From contig CANFJX010000011.1 in NCBI GenBank assembly GCA_947447665.1, positions 1-64,000 of the forward strand: a stretch of 64,000 bases of DNA, written 5' to 3'. Below the pieces are notes generated by a model that was given only the letters and a program-made list of their open reading frames with translations, did no database searches and was not told the DNA's origin. Origin of the DNA: Bacteriovoracaceae bacterium (GTDB lineage Bacteria; Bdellovibrionota; UBA1018). Positions 44,286 through 53,707 of the stretch are shown here, piece by piece (position 1 is the first letter of the stretch; every line of letters starts with the position of its first letter). The position numbers and the translations under genes are program-made.

Positions 44286-44750
44286 ATGGCAGCCACAAAA
44301 CAAAAATATCGCAGAACTTCAAAAGGTACGCTCGTCTCACAAAAGGGACTAGCCGCGAGGGTTGCGCAAGTTGAAAAGTCCATGGTTCGTTCGGACTTTC
44401 CGGACTACGGTGCGGGCGATACGGTTCGAGTGCACGTCCGGATCAAAGAAGGCGAAAAAGAGCGTATTCAGATTTTTGAAGGCATCGTGATTGCCCTTTC
44501 GAATCACGGCGTGAATCGGTCTTTCACTGTGAGAAAGATTTCCCACGGTGTAGGCGTAGAGCGAATTTTCTTGGAGAGCTCTCCTAAAATTGCAAAGCTC
44601 GAAATTGCTCAAGAAGGCCGAGTTCGCCGCGCTAAGTTGTACTACCTCCGAGGACTCGAAGGAAAAGCAGCTCGCGTTGAGCGCAGTGTTGAAACTGTGG
44701 CATCTGCTGCAGCTTCTGCTTCTGCTCGCGCTGCAAAAGCAAAGTCATAA
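44286..44750 (+). CDS. rplS: 50S ribosomal protein L19
   Basis: 154 residues, somewhat longer than the usual 115-120 because of an N-terminal basic extension ([19 protein letters not shown]) and an Ala/Ser/Lys-rich tail. The L19 core [33 protein letters not shown] and [18 protein letters not shown] are unmistakable. It helps form the 30S-50S bridge. A gap of about 110 bases separates it from the methyltransferase gene, with a purine-rich AAGGAAG before the ATG. Confidence 0.96.
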   Translation: MAATKQKYRRTSKGTLVSQKGLAARVAQVEKSMVRSDFPDYGAGDTVRVHVRIKEGEKERIQIFEGIVIALSNHGVNRSFTVRKISHGVGVERIFLESSPKIAKLEIAQEGRVRRAKLYYLRGLEGKAARVERSVETVASAAASASARAAKAKS

Positions 44751-44769
44751 GCGACTCGATGGGTCATTT

Positions 44770-45393
44770 ATGCCCAATCTAGAGTACGAGTGTCAGCTCG
44801 GTTATCCAACCGTAGTGCTGGCAGGCGTCGATGAAGTTGGAAGAGGGTGTATTGCTGGGCCAGTAGTTGCTGGTGCAGTGGTACTCCCTCCTCACATTGA
44901 CTTCACGAAAGATTCCTGGCTTCTCGAAGTAGATGACAGCAAGAAAATGAGCGCTTCCCAGAGGGAACGAATCGCGCCGTTGATCTACCAGTGGGCGCCG
45001 GCTGTCGGAATTGGTCTAGCCTCCGTTGATGAGATTGATGAAATCAATATTTTCCATGCCTCGAATCTCGCTTTGATTCGTGCAGTGAAAGCCCTTCAAA
45101 TTGCCCCTCAAAAAATTCTAGTGGATGGAAAATTTCTCCCCAAACAGGGGTTTTCTGCTCCCGCCACCGCTGTAGTTAAGGGAGATCAGAAGTGTCTCAG
45201 CATTGCAGCCGCTTCGATCGTTGCAAAGGTCTGGCGGGATGAGTACATGCTTCAGCTCCATCAAAAATACCCTGAATATGGGTTCTCTCAACATAAAGGC
45301 TACCCGACGCCCCAACACGCCCTCGCGCTAAAGAGAGTCGGCGCGTCAGCAGCCCATCGCCGGTCTTTTAAAACAGTTTCGGCCGTTCTATAA
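44770..45393 (+). CDS. rnhB: Ribonuclease HII
   Basis: 207 residues from the ATG 19 bases after the L19 stop; the longer frame is a shadow of rplS. Catalytic DEDD-type residues are visible in AGVDEVGRGCIAGP (Asp-Glu) and later in ILVDGKFLP, with IAAASIVAKVWRD and SQHKGYPTPQH typical of RNase HII. It removes ribonucleotides and RNA-DNA hybrids. Position after rplS is the common arrangement. Confidence 0.95.
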   Translation: MPNLEYECQLGYPTVVLAGVDEVGRGCIAGPVVAGAVVLPPHIDFTKDSWLLEVDDSKKMSASQRERIAPLIYQWAPAVGIGLASVDEIDEINIFHASNLALIRAVKALQIAPQKILVDGKFLPKQGFSAPATAVVKGDQKCLSIAAASIVAKVWRDEYMLQLHQKYPEYGFSQHKGYPTPQHALALKRVGASAAHRRSFKTVSAVL

Positions 45394-45400
45394 ACCAGTA

Positions 45401-45420
45401 AAGATTTGGATCCCACGCCC
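45401..45420 (+). repeat. Second copy of a 20-base motif found in the 15.1-kb inverted repeat
   Basis: AAGATTTGGATCCCACGCCC differs by one base from AAGATTTAGATCCCACGCCC at 15157-15176. Both copies lie just after a stop codon, in the same orientation relative to the upstream gene. Function unknown. Confidence 0.6.
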
Positions 45421-45456
45421 TGAAATATCCTCTAACTCATCTCACTAGGAGCACAC

Positions 45457-45834
45457 GTGAATCAAAGGCATCAGCTGGGAAAAGAGAGTGAAGCCTACGC
45501 AAAATCTTGGTTCCTCCAGCAGCAAGGTTATCGATTCGTCACGAGTAATTACCGCTGCCGCTGGGGCGAAATTGATTTAATTTTTGAGCAAGACTTTCCC
45601 GAGAGTAGAAAAACTGAATTAGTCTTTGTCGAAGTCAGAGCACGGGGAGTGGGCGCCTGGGTAAGTCCATTGGAGAGTGTCGACTGGAAAAAACAGAGGC
45701 GATTACAAAAAACAGCCGTTTACTTTATGTCTCAGTACCGCGGCCCCGCCTCATCGATGCGTTTTGATCTGATCTTTTGTGAGGGCGCCACGTGGGGGCA
45801 TCTGCCTAATCTTTGGTTTGGCGGAGCTCAGTGA
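45457..45834 (+). CDS. yraN: YraN/UPF0102 family nuclease-fold protein
   Basis: 125 residues from a GTG with AGGAG 6 bases upstream. YraN proteins have an endonuclease-like fold; the acidic motif is split as RCRWGEIDLIF and LVFVEVRAR, matching the family 'GEIDLI...FVEVK' pair. Molecular role poorly known, but it commonly follows rnhB. The 3' end overlaps the convergent STAS gene by 7 bases. Confidence 0.92.
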   Translation: MNQRHQLGKESEAYAKSWFLQQQGYRFVTSNYRCRWGEIDLIFEQDFPESRKTELVFVEVRARGVGAWVSPLESVDWKKQRRLQKTAVYFMSQYRGPASSMRFDLIFCEGATWGHLPNLWFGGAQ

Positions 45835-46184
45835 TCAAAGCTTTTTCTGGCTCGATCCTCATTGTCGAAAAATTGAAAAATCTCAGATTCGTCAAAGGCT
45901 CGGATAATTTTTCTGAATTCACTTTTGACGTTGCAGTAGCGCGGGCTGCACGGAAATTGATCATTAAACTCCTTGAGAGTCTGAACAAAAGTAGAAATCC
46001 CACTTGAGCCCACAAATTCGAGTTTTTCAAAATTGAAAATGATATTTCTGGGGGTGGAGTCGGTTTGAGCTTCCTGGACGAGTTTATGGAGTTCATCCCG
46101 AAGTGGAACATGAGTGCCGAAGTCCAGTTTTCCATCCATGGATACGATAATGACGCCTTCAGCTTTTTTAATGTGAGTTTTCAT
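45828..46184 (-). CDS. STAS-domain protein, anti-sigma factor antagonist-like
   Basis: 118 residues forming a single STAS domain: VIIVSMDGKLDFGTHVPLRDEL, NIIFNFEKLEFVGSSGISTFVQTL and a C-terminal IFQFFDNED. The loop VGSSGI carries the serine usually phosphorylated by an anti-sigma kinase in SpoIIAA-like regulators. GGGAGGG lies before the ATG at ideal spacing. It is divergent from rsmI with only 38 bases between starts. No partner kinase or phosphatase is adjacent, so its pathway is unknown. Confidence 0.88.
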   Translation of the reverse strand: MKTHIKKAEGVIIVSMDGKLDFGTHVPLRDELHKLVQEAQTDSTPRNIIFNFEKLEFVGSSGISTFVQTLKEFNDQFPCSPRYCNVKSEFRKIIRAFDESEIFQFFDNEDRARKSFDH

Positions 46185-46222
46185 TGAAAACCCTCCCTTA
46201 GCCTTCTATTATCCATTCGAAA

Positions 46223-47140
46223 ATGAATGAGACCAATAGGCAAATTTTACCTCCCGGTTTGTGGGTCGTGGCAACTCCCATCGGAAATCTAGGCGATTTC
46301 ACTCCTAGGGCCCGCTGGGCTCTCGAGCATGCGACCTGGGTTCTTTGTGAAGATACTCGCAGAACAGCACACCTTTTTTCAGCTCTCGGATTTTCTGTTG
46401 GGAAGGGGCGTCTTTCTCGCTTTGATGCTCACGCAGATCCGAAAACCGTTGAGAAATGGATCGAGGTCCTCCAACGAGGGGACTCGATTGCCCTCGTGAC
46501 TGACGCGGGTACCCCTTCAGTGAGTGATCCAGGCTCAGTTCTTGTGGCGGCTGCTCATGAAGGGGGAGTTCGAGTGACCCCCGTCCCGGGTGTTTCGGCG
46601 GTCTCCACCCTTTTGTCAGTAGCGGGATTTATCGGAGCTTCATTTAATTTTGGTGGGTTTTTCCCTCGAAAGCAATCCGAGCAAGTTCGGGTGCTTCAGG
46701 CGGCCTCGGTCTCTTCTTTGTCCCAAGTTTATGTTTGGTTTGAGAGTCCTCATCGAGTGCAAGAAGCTCTGAGCGTGATTGAGGGCTTTGTTCTTGAGCA
46801 CTGCCCAGACGCCTCCGTGGTTGCTGGAAAGGAGTTAACTAAACTTCACGAAAAGATATTCAGAGGGTCCGCGACTAGTGTAAAAAATCATGTAGACCAA
46901 GAAATGACCTCTGAAGGAATTTTAGGGGAGTGGTGTATTGGAATAGAGTTTCCTAGGCGAAGGGAAGAAGCAATCTCAGGGGTTGACGGCGATGAGGCTA
47001 ACAAAGCTCCCTGGTTCTTGGCACTTTCTTGTTTAATTGAAGAGGGTGTGAGTCTCTCTCGCGCTGTTAAGCGCGTGAGTCAGGCTTTTGGAGTCTCTAA
47101 AAATCGAGTTTATGAACAGTCTTTAAAAATAGGTAAGTAA
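46223..47140 (+). CDS. rsmI: 16S rRNA (cytidine(1402)-2'-O)-methyltransferase
   Basis: 305 residues. RsmI belongs to the tetrapyrrole-methylase fold. VVATPIGNLGDFTPRARWAL, CEDTRRTAHLF, the SAM-binding DAGTPSVSDPG and PVPGVSAVSTLLSVAGF are diagnostic. It methylates the ribose of C1402 in the decoding centre. The C-terminal segment with SRAVKRVSQAFGVSKNRVYEQS is a helical tail seen in many RsmI proteins. No strong Shine-Dalgarno, as for several other ORFs here. Confidence 0.95.
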   Translation: MNETNRQILPPGLWVVATPIGNLGDFTPRARWALEHATWVLCEDTRRTAHLFSALGFSVGKGRLSRFDAHADPKTVEKWIEVLQRGDSIALVTDAGTPSVSDPGSVLVAAAHEGGVRVTPVPGVSAVSTLLSVAGFIGASFNFGGFFPRKQSEQVRVLQAASVSSLSQVYVWFESPHRVQEALSVIEGFVLEHCPDASVVAGKELTKLHEKIFRGSATSVKNHVDQEMTSEGILGEWCIGIEFPRRREEAISGVDGDEANKAPWFLALSCLIEEGVSLSRAVKRVSQAFGVSKNRVYEQSLKIGK

Positions 47141-47387
47141 ATTTATTTTTTGTATTGACCAGTTTCAGAACCCCCGTAGACTTAGAAGTGTGGTTGTGGA
47201 ATGAATCCATGGATGGGTTCAGGAGTGTGATTATTTCTCGTGGGCCTCAGTGGAGTTAGGATGACTCTTAACTGGGGCGTTAAATTATCTAATAAATATT
47301 TAAATTCTTCTTCAAGTTGATTTTCTAGAGCATTTTAGCAAGATCAAAAAAATCAGGAAAATAGATTTGAGTTTGGGCAGGAGGCCC

Positions 47388-48494
47388 ATGCCAGTCAGAA
47401 AAAATAAGGGGGCCCTGTCAGAGGACAAGAAGTCCTCTCAGGCCTTTGCGAAAATACGCACTCTTGAGAGTGAGATCTCTGAAGTAATCCGTGAGCTTGA
47501 GCGGACCCTCCGACAGTTTGACGGATTGAGTCGTTTCTCTAGCTTAGTCGCATCCAGTGTCGATGCAGAGACTCTGATTCAGGGCGCCGAAGAGGCAGCT
47601 TGCCAATTAGTGCAAAGCGAATCTTCTTTTGTTTTTCTGAATGATCCTAAAAGTCACTCACTGATTGAGAAGCCTATCGTTGGACCTCAGCCCCGATCGA
47701 TTCTCCGCGTACCAGTGCAAATAGGGCAGTCAAGTCTCGGAGTGATTCAAGTTCTTAATAAAATTACCTCGATTTCTGCTGGAGGTCGAACTGACTCCGC
47801 TTCTCAGTTTAATCCAGCCGATCAGCGTCTATTGGAAGAGCTTGCGAAGCAACTTGCCGTCGGCTTGGAGAATTTTAGGCTGAGGGTAAAGGTTCAGAAA
47901 AATTTTGCTGAAATGGTCGAAGTCTTGGGCGAAGCGATTGAAAAAAAAGACCGCTATACGGGAGGGCATACCAAGCGAGTAGCTTATTATGCCGTTCTGA
48001 TTGCCAAATATCTTGGATTGACCTCTGAGCAGAGTGAATTGGTTCGTCTTGCCGCCATTCTTCATGATGTAGGTAAGATTGGAATCGAAGATCAGATTCT
48101 AAAGAAAAATGCTGCTCTAAATGATTCCGAGTGGTTAGTAATGAAAACCCATCCCGAACTGGGCTACGAGATTTTGTCCCGGATGGAAGGCGAGAATGAT
48201 GTCATTGATGGAGCTCATTTTCATCATGAGCGTTGGGACGGCAAAGGATATCCCAAGGGATTGAAGGGCGAGGAGATTCCCTTAATTGCTCGAATCGTTT
48301 CGTTGGCTGATGCTTATGATGCCCTCGTGAGTAATCGTCCCTACCGCGAGGGGGTTGAGCCCAAGCTCGCCTATGAGGAAATCCTAAAAAATCGTGGGAC
48401 TCAGTTTGACCCCCGGGTGGTAGATGCCTTTGTTGAGGCGTTTCGGCTTGAAAAAATGGGAAAAGGTTCGGGCGGTTCTAGAGATATTCGTTGA
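47388..48494 (+). CDS. GAF plus HD-GYP cyclic-di-GMP phosphodiesterase
   Basis: 368 residues from the ATG after AGGAGG. An N-terminal coiled segment (about 15-45) leads to a GAF-like sensor (about 50-165) and an HD-GYP domain (about 175-355). Metal and active-site residues are GGHTKRVAYY (191-200), LHDVGKIG with HD at 226-227, FHHERWDGKGYP with GYP at 287-289, and SLADAYDALV. Such enzymes hydrolyse cyclic di-GMP, consistent with the PilZ protein in the window. No membrane segment, so it senses a cytoplasmic signal. The 247-base upstream gap holds the palindrome ATCCATGGAT and a possible promoter (TTGACC, 16 bases, TAGACT) but no gene. Confidence 0.92.
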   Translation: MPVRKNKGALSEDKKSSQAFAKIRTLESEISEVIRELERTLRQFDGLSRFSSLVASSVDAETLIQGAEEAACQLVQSESSFVFLNDPKSHSLIEKPIVGPQPRSILRVPVQIGQSSLGVIQVLNKITSISAGGRTDSASQFNPADQRLLEELAKQLAVGLENFRLRVKVQKNFAEMVEVLGEAIEKKDRYTGGHTKRVAYYAVLIAKYLGLTSEQSELVRLAAILHDVGKIGIEDQILKKNAALNDSEWLVMKTHPELGYEILSRMEGENDVIDGAHFHHERWDGKGYPKGLKGEEIPLIARIVSLADAYDALVSNRPYREGVEPKLAYEEILKNRGTQFDPRVVDAFVEAFRLEKMGKGSGGSRDIR

Positions 48495-48539
48495 TCAAAT
48501 GTTGCGCGATGGCAAATACCCTGTTAAGTTTTCGGGTAC

Positions 48540-49418
48540 ATGGCATGGTTCGACGACTTAAAAACACCTAGGATTAAGACACAGGTCTCTCAGCGCACTT
48601 CTAAGGTTCCCGAGGGTTTATGGGTAAAATGCCAGGAGTGCGGGGAGATACTTCAAACCAAAGTACTGAAGGACAACTTTCAAGTTTGTCCTGAGTGTGC
48701 TTATCACTTCAGGATGTCGGCTGCTGAGAGGATTGCGCTTCTCACCGACGAGGGGAGTTTCGATGAGTACGCCGAAGACCTCGTTTCGACCGATCCTCTC
48801 GAGTTTGATGATGTAAAGCCCTATAAAGTTCGGCTTCGCTCAGCTGCGAGCAACACAGGGATTCGCGACGCATTTGTTGCAGGTAAGGCGCGACTAGGCG
48901 GACTGCCTTATCATCTTGGGGTCTTTGAGTTTAAGTTTATGGGCGGCAGTATGGGGGTAGTCGTCGGGGAGAAGGTCACACGAGTTTTTGAGGCCGCTCT
49001 CGAGGAGAGACTTCCCGCCGTAATTGTTTCGGCTTCGGGTGGAGCGAGAATGCAGGAGGGGATTCTTTCCCTGATGCAGATGGCAAAGACTTCGGCCCTG
49101 ATTAGTCGACTTCGCGACCAGGGTATTCCCTATATTTCGATCGTCACCGACCCAACCACGGGCGGAGTGGCAGCATCGTTTGCAATGCTGGGAGATTTAA
49201 TTTTGGCCGAACCCCGCGCTCTAGTGGGTTTTGCAGGGCCTCGGGTGATTCAGCAGACCATTCGGCAGTCACTGCCTGAGGGGTTTCAGAGGAGCGAGTT
49301 TCTCCTGCAGCATGGTTTTGTCGATCGGATTGTGAGCAGAAAAGAACTCGCGATCGAACTTCGCCAGTGGATGTGGCGACTGGGACGACTCACATGCCGT
49401 TTCCCCACAGCGCGATAA
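48540..49418 (+). CDS. accD: Acetyl-CoA carboxylase carboxyltransferase subunit beta
   Basis: 292 residues. AccD makes malonyl-CoA with AccA for fatty-acid synthesis. The zinc ribbon is complete: Cys31, Cys34, Cys50 and Cys53 (KCQECG...CPECAYHF). GGARMQEGILSLMQMAK and the TGGVAASFAMLGDLILAEP block form the carboxyltransferase core. Its last 25 bases overlap the lptD start chosen here. AccA is not in the window. Confidence 0.95.
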   Translation: MAWFDDLKTPRIKTQVSQRTSKVPEGLWVKCQECGEILQTKVLKDNFQVCPECAYHFRMSAAERIALLTDEGSFDEYAEDLVSTDPLEFDDVKPYKVRLRSAASNTGIRDAFVAGKARLGGLPYHLGVFEFKFMGGSMGVVVGEKVTRVFEAALEERLPAVIVSASGGARMQEGILSLMQMAKTSALISRLRDQGIPYISIVTDPTTGGVAASFAMLGDLILAEPRALVGFAGPRVIQQTIRQSLPEGFQRSEFLLQHGFVDRIVSRKELAIELRQWMWRLGRLTCRFPTAR

Positions 49419-51859
49419 GCTTAATTCTTAAGTGCACTCGGGTCATGCTCCTTGTTCTTTTGAGTGCTTCGCTTAGTTACGCCTCAATGGGAGGTGAACC
49501 GATCCATTTTTCGGGAGACAAAGAAACCTGGGATCGAAAGGCGCACCACGTCGAGCTTCGTGGGCATGCCTCCGTCGTTCAATTTGGCGAGACGCTGAAT
49601 GCCGATGAAATTGCGATTGATTTCAAATCTCGTTTTCTCGTTGCGAAAGGAAATTGCGTCTACAGCACCTCGAACACAGTGATTTGGGGCGATGAAATGC
49701 GCTTTAACATCGATACCCGAGAGGGAGAGGTGATTCGGGGTCGGGTCTCGAATAATCGATTTACCCTGAGGGGGGGGTTGATCCATCGACTCGGTGAGGG
49801 GAGGTTTAAAACACAGTGGGGTGAGTACACGACCTGTGCTGATTGTTCTCCGTCTTGGACGATTCTTGCAGAAGACGTAGACATGCAATCAGAAGGGTAC
49901 GCATTTTTTAAGAATGTGACCCCGCGTATCAAAGATTCGCCCGTCTTGTGGATCCCGTACCTTGTGATGCCGATGAAAACTCGACGTCAATCAGGCGTGT
50001 TGTTTCCTACTTTTGGTTTCGGATCAGCGAATGGAACTACGTTCGTACTCCCATATTTTTGGGCCATCGACCGGAGTTCAGACATGACTTTCGGCGCTGG
50101 GATCTATTCCAAGAGAGGTTTGCATCTCCAGTGGGAGGGCAGGTATATCGCCGAATACGGCTCCGGCGTAGGAACTTTTGCCTTCAATCGGGATAGTGAC
50201 TTTTATAATCAGTTTGGTTTGGGAAGTAGTCGATGGGGCCTGATGCTCGATCAGAGGCACCAGCTCCCATGGGGTATTCAGGAAAAGCTCAGCCTGGCTG
50301 AAGTGGGGGATAACTACTTTCCCTACTATTTTAGCGATTTTAGAGGCGGAAATGATGTCTTTCTGACCTCGAAACTGACGTTTTCTCGCTCGGCTGAGAA
50401 CTGGAGCGCCTCCCTCGTTTTTGAACGGAACAGAAATCTCCTGAGAACGGATGGTTTGCTGGATGCTCAACAGACGCTGCAAGATACAGTTCGGCGTCTG
50501 ACTGCTTTTGACCCCCGAGCCGTGCAGGCTTTGCCTCGGTTTGGGCTTATTTTACCGGACCGGTTTCTTTGGACCCCTCAACTCGTGGGCGGGCTTTCCC
50601 TTTCAGCTATTAATTTTTCTCGAGCAGGAAATCGCTTTGATTACGACAATACTTCGGTGCCCTTCGGGAGCTCTGCACCTACCGTTGCTCCAGCTTTTCG
50701 GCCCGGGGTGGATCCGATCCGTGAAGCCGTTCGTTTGTCTATGAACCCTAGCGTCTACACGCATTTTAGACCCTGGGACCGTTTCTCTTTGGTGCCCTCT
50801 TTGCAGTATCGAAACTATGTTTATACATTTGGGAAAGGGATACAGCCCCTTTATCGTGGGTATTTGCTCTTTCAAACAGATTTAATCACGCAGATTGAAA
50901 AAGTTTACGATTTCTCAGATGATCGAGCTGTTTCAAAAGCAAAGCACCTGTTTCGACCATTTCTTACTTATTCTTATATTCCTACTTTTACTATCGCGGG
51001 AGACGATCGAACGGCCTCTGGGCATCCATTCGTGAGGCAGATCTACAATAATAGCCAAACAGGATATAATTTTGATGACAATGACATTACACCGTTGAGT
51101 ACGACTCAGAATGCTTCACAGTACTTTAATCCATTGGGCAATTCTTTAAGTTATGGTCTGGCTAGTCAATGGATTCGAAGAAGGTCCGCTCCTACTCCGA
51201 CAGGGGACCCAAGCTATCAGACGTCCGTTGACTTTAAGGCTGGTCAGGTCGTGAATTTCCGAGAGCTTACGAACCCAGTGAATCCGGCAAATCCTCATCC
51301 TTTTGCTCGATTTACGTCCGAGCTACACTTGGAATTCGATCAGTGGTCTTCTAATGTGGTTTATTCTTATCTTTCCGATCAAGTCATCGATGGACCTCAG
51401 GTAGTTAATCCAAATGTTGTGAATCTTCATCAGGTTTCTACTAGTTTTGGATACGTTTTTGCTAAAGCTATTCGTCAGGGGATTTTGAGTTTTGAGAGAA
51501 GTTTTAATCTGAGCTATATTTATAGTGGTCAAAATCCTTTTGCGAATAATTTGAGTTTAGGTTTGAATTATTCCATTTCAGACTACCTTCTTCCTTCTAT
51601 TTCAGTAAATTATCGTTTTCAGTTACCTAATGCGGGGCATCTAGGTGTGGTTCAGGCTGGATCCCAATTCTTAGGTGCCACGGCGGGTCTGACTATTCAG
51701 AGTCCGTCGCGCTGCTGGAGAGTCGTGTTGAATGCGTCTTACGTGCCCGGTGTTCAAGGCTTTTCATTTTTGCCAGATTTTTCGATTAATCTCATTGGTA
51801 CAGGGTTTGGAAATGTCGGTAGCTATGTTGGTCAGGCATCACAGGGTGCGGGAAGTTAA
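49394..51859 (+). CDS. lptD: LPS-assembly outer-membrane protein LptD
   Basis: 821 residues. A signal peptide (about 1-31) precedes an OstA/LptA-like jellyroll (about 35-135: GDKETWDRKAHHVELRGHASVVQFGETLNADEIAIDF) and a large beta-barrel of about 26 strands with alternating aromatic residues. The linking Cys pair CADC (about 150-153) fits the region where LptD forms disulfides, and the DSPVLWIPYLVMPMKTRRQSG block is the usual barrel entry. LptD inserts LPS in the outer leaflet with LptE. The start overlaps accD; an ATG 51 bases further downstream would shorten the signal. Confidence 0.93.
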   Translation: MPFPHSAISLILKCTRVMLLVLLSASLSYASMGGEPIHFSGDKETWDRKAHHVELRGHASVVQFGETLNADEIAIDFKSRFLVAKGNCVYSTSNTVIWGDEMRFNIDTREGEVIRGRVSNNRFTLRGGLIHRLGEGRFKTQWGEYTTCADCSPSWTILAEDVDMQSEGYAFFKNVTPRIKDSPVLWIPYLVMPMKTRRQSGVLFPTFGFGSANGTTFVLPYFWAIDRSSDMTFGAGIYSKRGLHLQWEGRYIAEYGSGVGTFAFNRDSDFYNQFGLGSSRWGLMLDQRHQLPWGIQEKLSLAEVGDNYFPYYFSDFRGGNDVFLTSKLTFSRSAENWSASLVFERNRNLLRTDGLLDAQQTLQDTVRRLTAFDPRAVQALPRFGLILPDRFLWTPQLVGGLSLSAINFSRAGNRFDYDNTSVPFGSSAPTVAPAFRPGVDPIREAVRLSMNPSVYTHFRPWDRFSLVPSLQYRNYVYTFGKGIQPLYRGYLLFQTDLITQIEKVYDFSDDRAVSKAKHLFRPFLTYSYIPTFTIAGDDRTASGHPFVRQIYNNSQTGYNFDDNDITPLSTTQNASQYFNPLGNSLSYGLASQWIRRRSAPTPTGDPSYQTSVDFKAGQVVNFRELTNPVNPANPHPFARFTSELHLEFDQWSSNVVYSYLSDQVIDGPQVVNPNVVNLHQVSTSFGYVFAKAIRQGILSFERSFNLSYIYSGQNPFANNLSLGLNYSISDYLLPSISVNYRFQLPNAGHLGVVQAGSQFLGATAGLTIQSPSRCWRVVLNASYVPGVQGFSFLPDFSINLIGTGFGNVGSYVGQASQGAGS

Positions 51860-52002
51860 ATGGGTTTTATGTCCGACTTTTATGGGCAAATTTTTCCTTC
51901 CCAATGCGGCGCTTTGTAGGTAAAACTACAGTAGCAATCAAAAAAGTTACGATCTAAGGAAGGAGTTTGCTTTGATCCCCATTCAAAGCTTAAACTAATA
52001 AA

Positions 52003-52836
52003 ATGATGCGAATTTTACTTTCAAACGATGATGGTGTTCACGCGGTTGGGCTGAGAGCGATTTATAATGCGCTCAAAAAATTGGGAAAAGTCTGGGTTGT
52101 GGCGCCACTTGAAGAAAAAAGTACTACGGGTCACTCACTTACTATTCATAAACCGCTCAGATTGATTTCTATGGACAAAAACTTCTACGGAGTAAGTGGA
52201 AGTCCAGCGGACTGCGTCTATCTAGGAATTCGTGAAGTTATCGGTGATATGCCCGATATGGTTGTTTCTGGAATTAATCGCGGTGCGAATTTGGGACAAG
52301 ATGTCTACTACTCAGGTACTGTGTCGGCTGCGAGGGAGGCTTGTATTCTCGGTATTCCCTCGATGGCCGTCTCGTTGGCTGTAGACTTTAAAAAATCACA
52401 GCTCGAAAAAGATCTTCATTATGCGAGCGCTGCAAGTATGGCGGTCAAAGTGATTCGCTCGCTAAAGTCGACTCCAATGCCTAAACATACGTTGTTAAAT
52501 TTAAATGTGCCGGATCGGCCATTGAATCAAATTAAAGGTTTAAAATTAGCTCGCCAAGGGTTTCGGTTTTATAGTGGGAGCATTCTAAGAAGAAAAGATC
52601 ACCGCGGCAAAGATTATTTTTGGGTCGGCGGCCAATACCAGGGCTTTCAGAATGATGAGGGGACAGATTGCGCCGTGGTGGAGTCTGGGTATGCCTCGCT
52701 GACTCCTTTGAAGTTAGACTCCACAGACCGCGAGTGCCTTGGGAATTGGGATGAGTTGGGTGCTTTACAGTTTGGTACGAAAGCTCGGAGAAAGTCCGCG
52801 CCCGTGTTTAAAGGAAAAAAGGAAGTTCGCAGGTAA
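52003..52836 (+). CDS. surE: 5'/3'-nucleotidase SurE
   Basis: 277 residues. SurE dephosphorylates nucleoside monophosphates and is a stress-survival protein. MRILLSNDDGVHAVGL supplies the metal-binding Asp pair, followed by STTGHSLT and VSGINRGANLGQDVYYSGTVSAAREA. Two ATG codons lie in tandem at the start. The C-terminal tail is basic (KARRKSAPVFKGKKEVRR). Its TAATG overlap with the M23 lipoprotein gene implies coupling, echoing the surE-nlpD arrangement of many proteobacteria. Confidence 0.95.
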   Translation: MMRILLSNDDGVHAVGLRAIYNALKKLGKVWVVAPLEEKSTTGHSLTIHKPLRLISMDKNFYGVSGSPADCVYLGIREVIGDMPDMVVSGINRGANLGQDVYYSGTVSAAREACILGIPSMAVSLAVDFKKSQLEKDLHYASAASMAVKVIRSLKSTPMPKHTLLNLNVPDRPLNQIKGLKLARQGFRFYSGSILRRKDHRGKDYFWVGGQYQGFQNDEGTDCAVVESGYASLTPLKLDSTDRECLGNWDELGALQFGTKARRKSAPVFKGKKEVRR

Positions 52837-53576
52837 TGAAGGTTAGTTTTCTAAAGTTTGGTATTTTTTTGAGTTTGTCGGGTTTGGTCATGGGTTGTGC
52901 GGGTTTGCAGAAGCCCTGGGTGTCGGAGAGAAGGGGGTTTCTTGATCGAGAACCTCAGCAACATGAGGCCCGAGTTTCGAATCAAGAGGAGTCAGTTGTT
53001 GAGGTGCATAGCCAAGCCTCAAATCACGAAGCAGTTCGATACTTTCGAGGAAAGAAAAAAAGAGCCGGGGTTTATGCTCAGGAGGTTCAGCATTCCTCCG
53101 AGATCCTCGATCTCCAGTGGCCGCTGGCCCGGGTGCAAGTTTCTTCATCCTTTGGCAAGCGGGGACGGAGTTTTCATGAGGGGATTGATCTCCGAGCAAA
53201 GATGGGGACAATTGTTTTAGCTGCCCAGGCGGGTAAGGTCATTTACGCTTCCTCTAAAATTCGGGGCTACGGTAAAATGATTGTGATTCGTCACGCAGGC
53301 AAGTTAGCCACTATTTATGCTCATAACTCTGTTCTGTCGGTTAGGCGCGGTGACTTTGTGCATCAAGGGCAGGAGATTGCCCGAACAGGAAATTCGGGAC
53401 GCAGCACTGGGCCCCATCTTCATTTTGAGGTCCGCCGAGATGTGGCCGCTCTAAATCCGTTGCAAGTTCTGCCCGCCTCGAGATCCTATGATGTCTCAGT
53501 GGTCTCTGCGTCGGGAGCTCATGGCGTCGGCAGGTCTTCGATTTTGAGAAGGTCCTTGCGCAACCCTGCATCGTAA
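52836..53576 (+). CDS. M23-family peptidase lipoprotein (NlpD-like)
   Basis: 246 residues with a lipoprotein signal ending LVMGC. A low-complexity linker (about 30-85) precedes the M23 lysostaphin-type domain, with metal-ligand motif SFHEGIDLRA (H-x3-D), GYGKMIVIRHAGKLATIYAHN and the closing GPHLHFEVRRD. All expected ligands are present, so the enzyme may be active, unlike degenerate NlpD/EnvC activators. It would act on peptidoglycan. It begins in the surE stop codon. The gap of 54 bases after it leads to a tRNA gene. Confidence 0.92.
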   Translation: MKVSFLKFGIFLSLSGLVMGCAGLQKPWVSERRGFLDREPQQHEARVSNQEESVVEVHSQASNHEAVRYFRGKKKRAGVYAQEVQHSSEILDLQWPLARVQVSSSFGKRGRSFHEGIDLRAKMGTIVLAAQAGKVIYASSKIRGYGKMIVIRHAGKLATIYAHNSVLSVRRGDFVHQGQEIARTGNSGRSTGPHLHFEVRRDVAALNPLQVLPASRSYDVSVVSASGAHGVGRSSILRRSLRNPAS

Positions 53577-53630
53577 GAGCCCGTTGCTAAAATCAACTCA
53601 CTGTATTATGACTGGGAGGCTGCTTACTTA

Positions 53631-53705
53631 GGCCTCATAGTTTAATGGATAAAACGGTCCTTTCCTAAAGGATTGATCCAAGTTCGATTCTTGGTGAGGC
53701 CACCA
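53631..53705 (+). tRNA. tRNA-Arg (CCT anticodon)
   Basis: A complete cloverleaf can be drawn by eye: acceptor GGCCTCA/TGAGGCC, D-arm AGTTTAATGGATAAAAC, anticodon stem GTCCT/AGGAT with loop TTCCTAA (anticodon CCT, reading AGG), T-arm with GTTCGATTC and an encoded 3' CCA. It reads rare arginine codons. The next gene's stop codon is only 2 bases beyond its end on the other strand. Confidence 0.95.
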
Positions 53706-53707
53706 TC

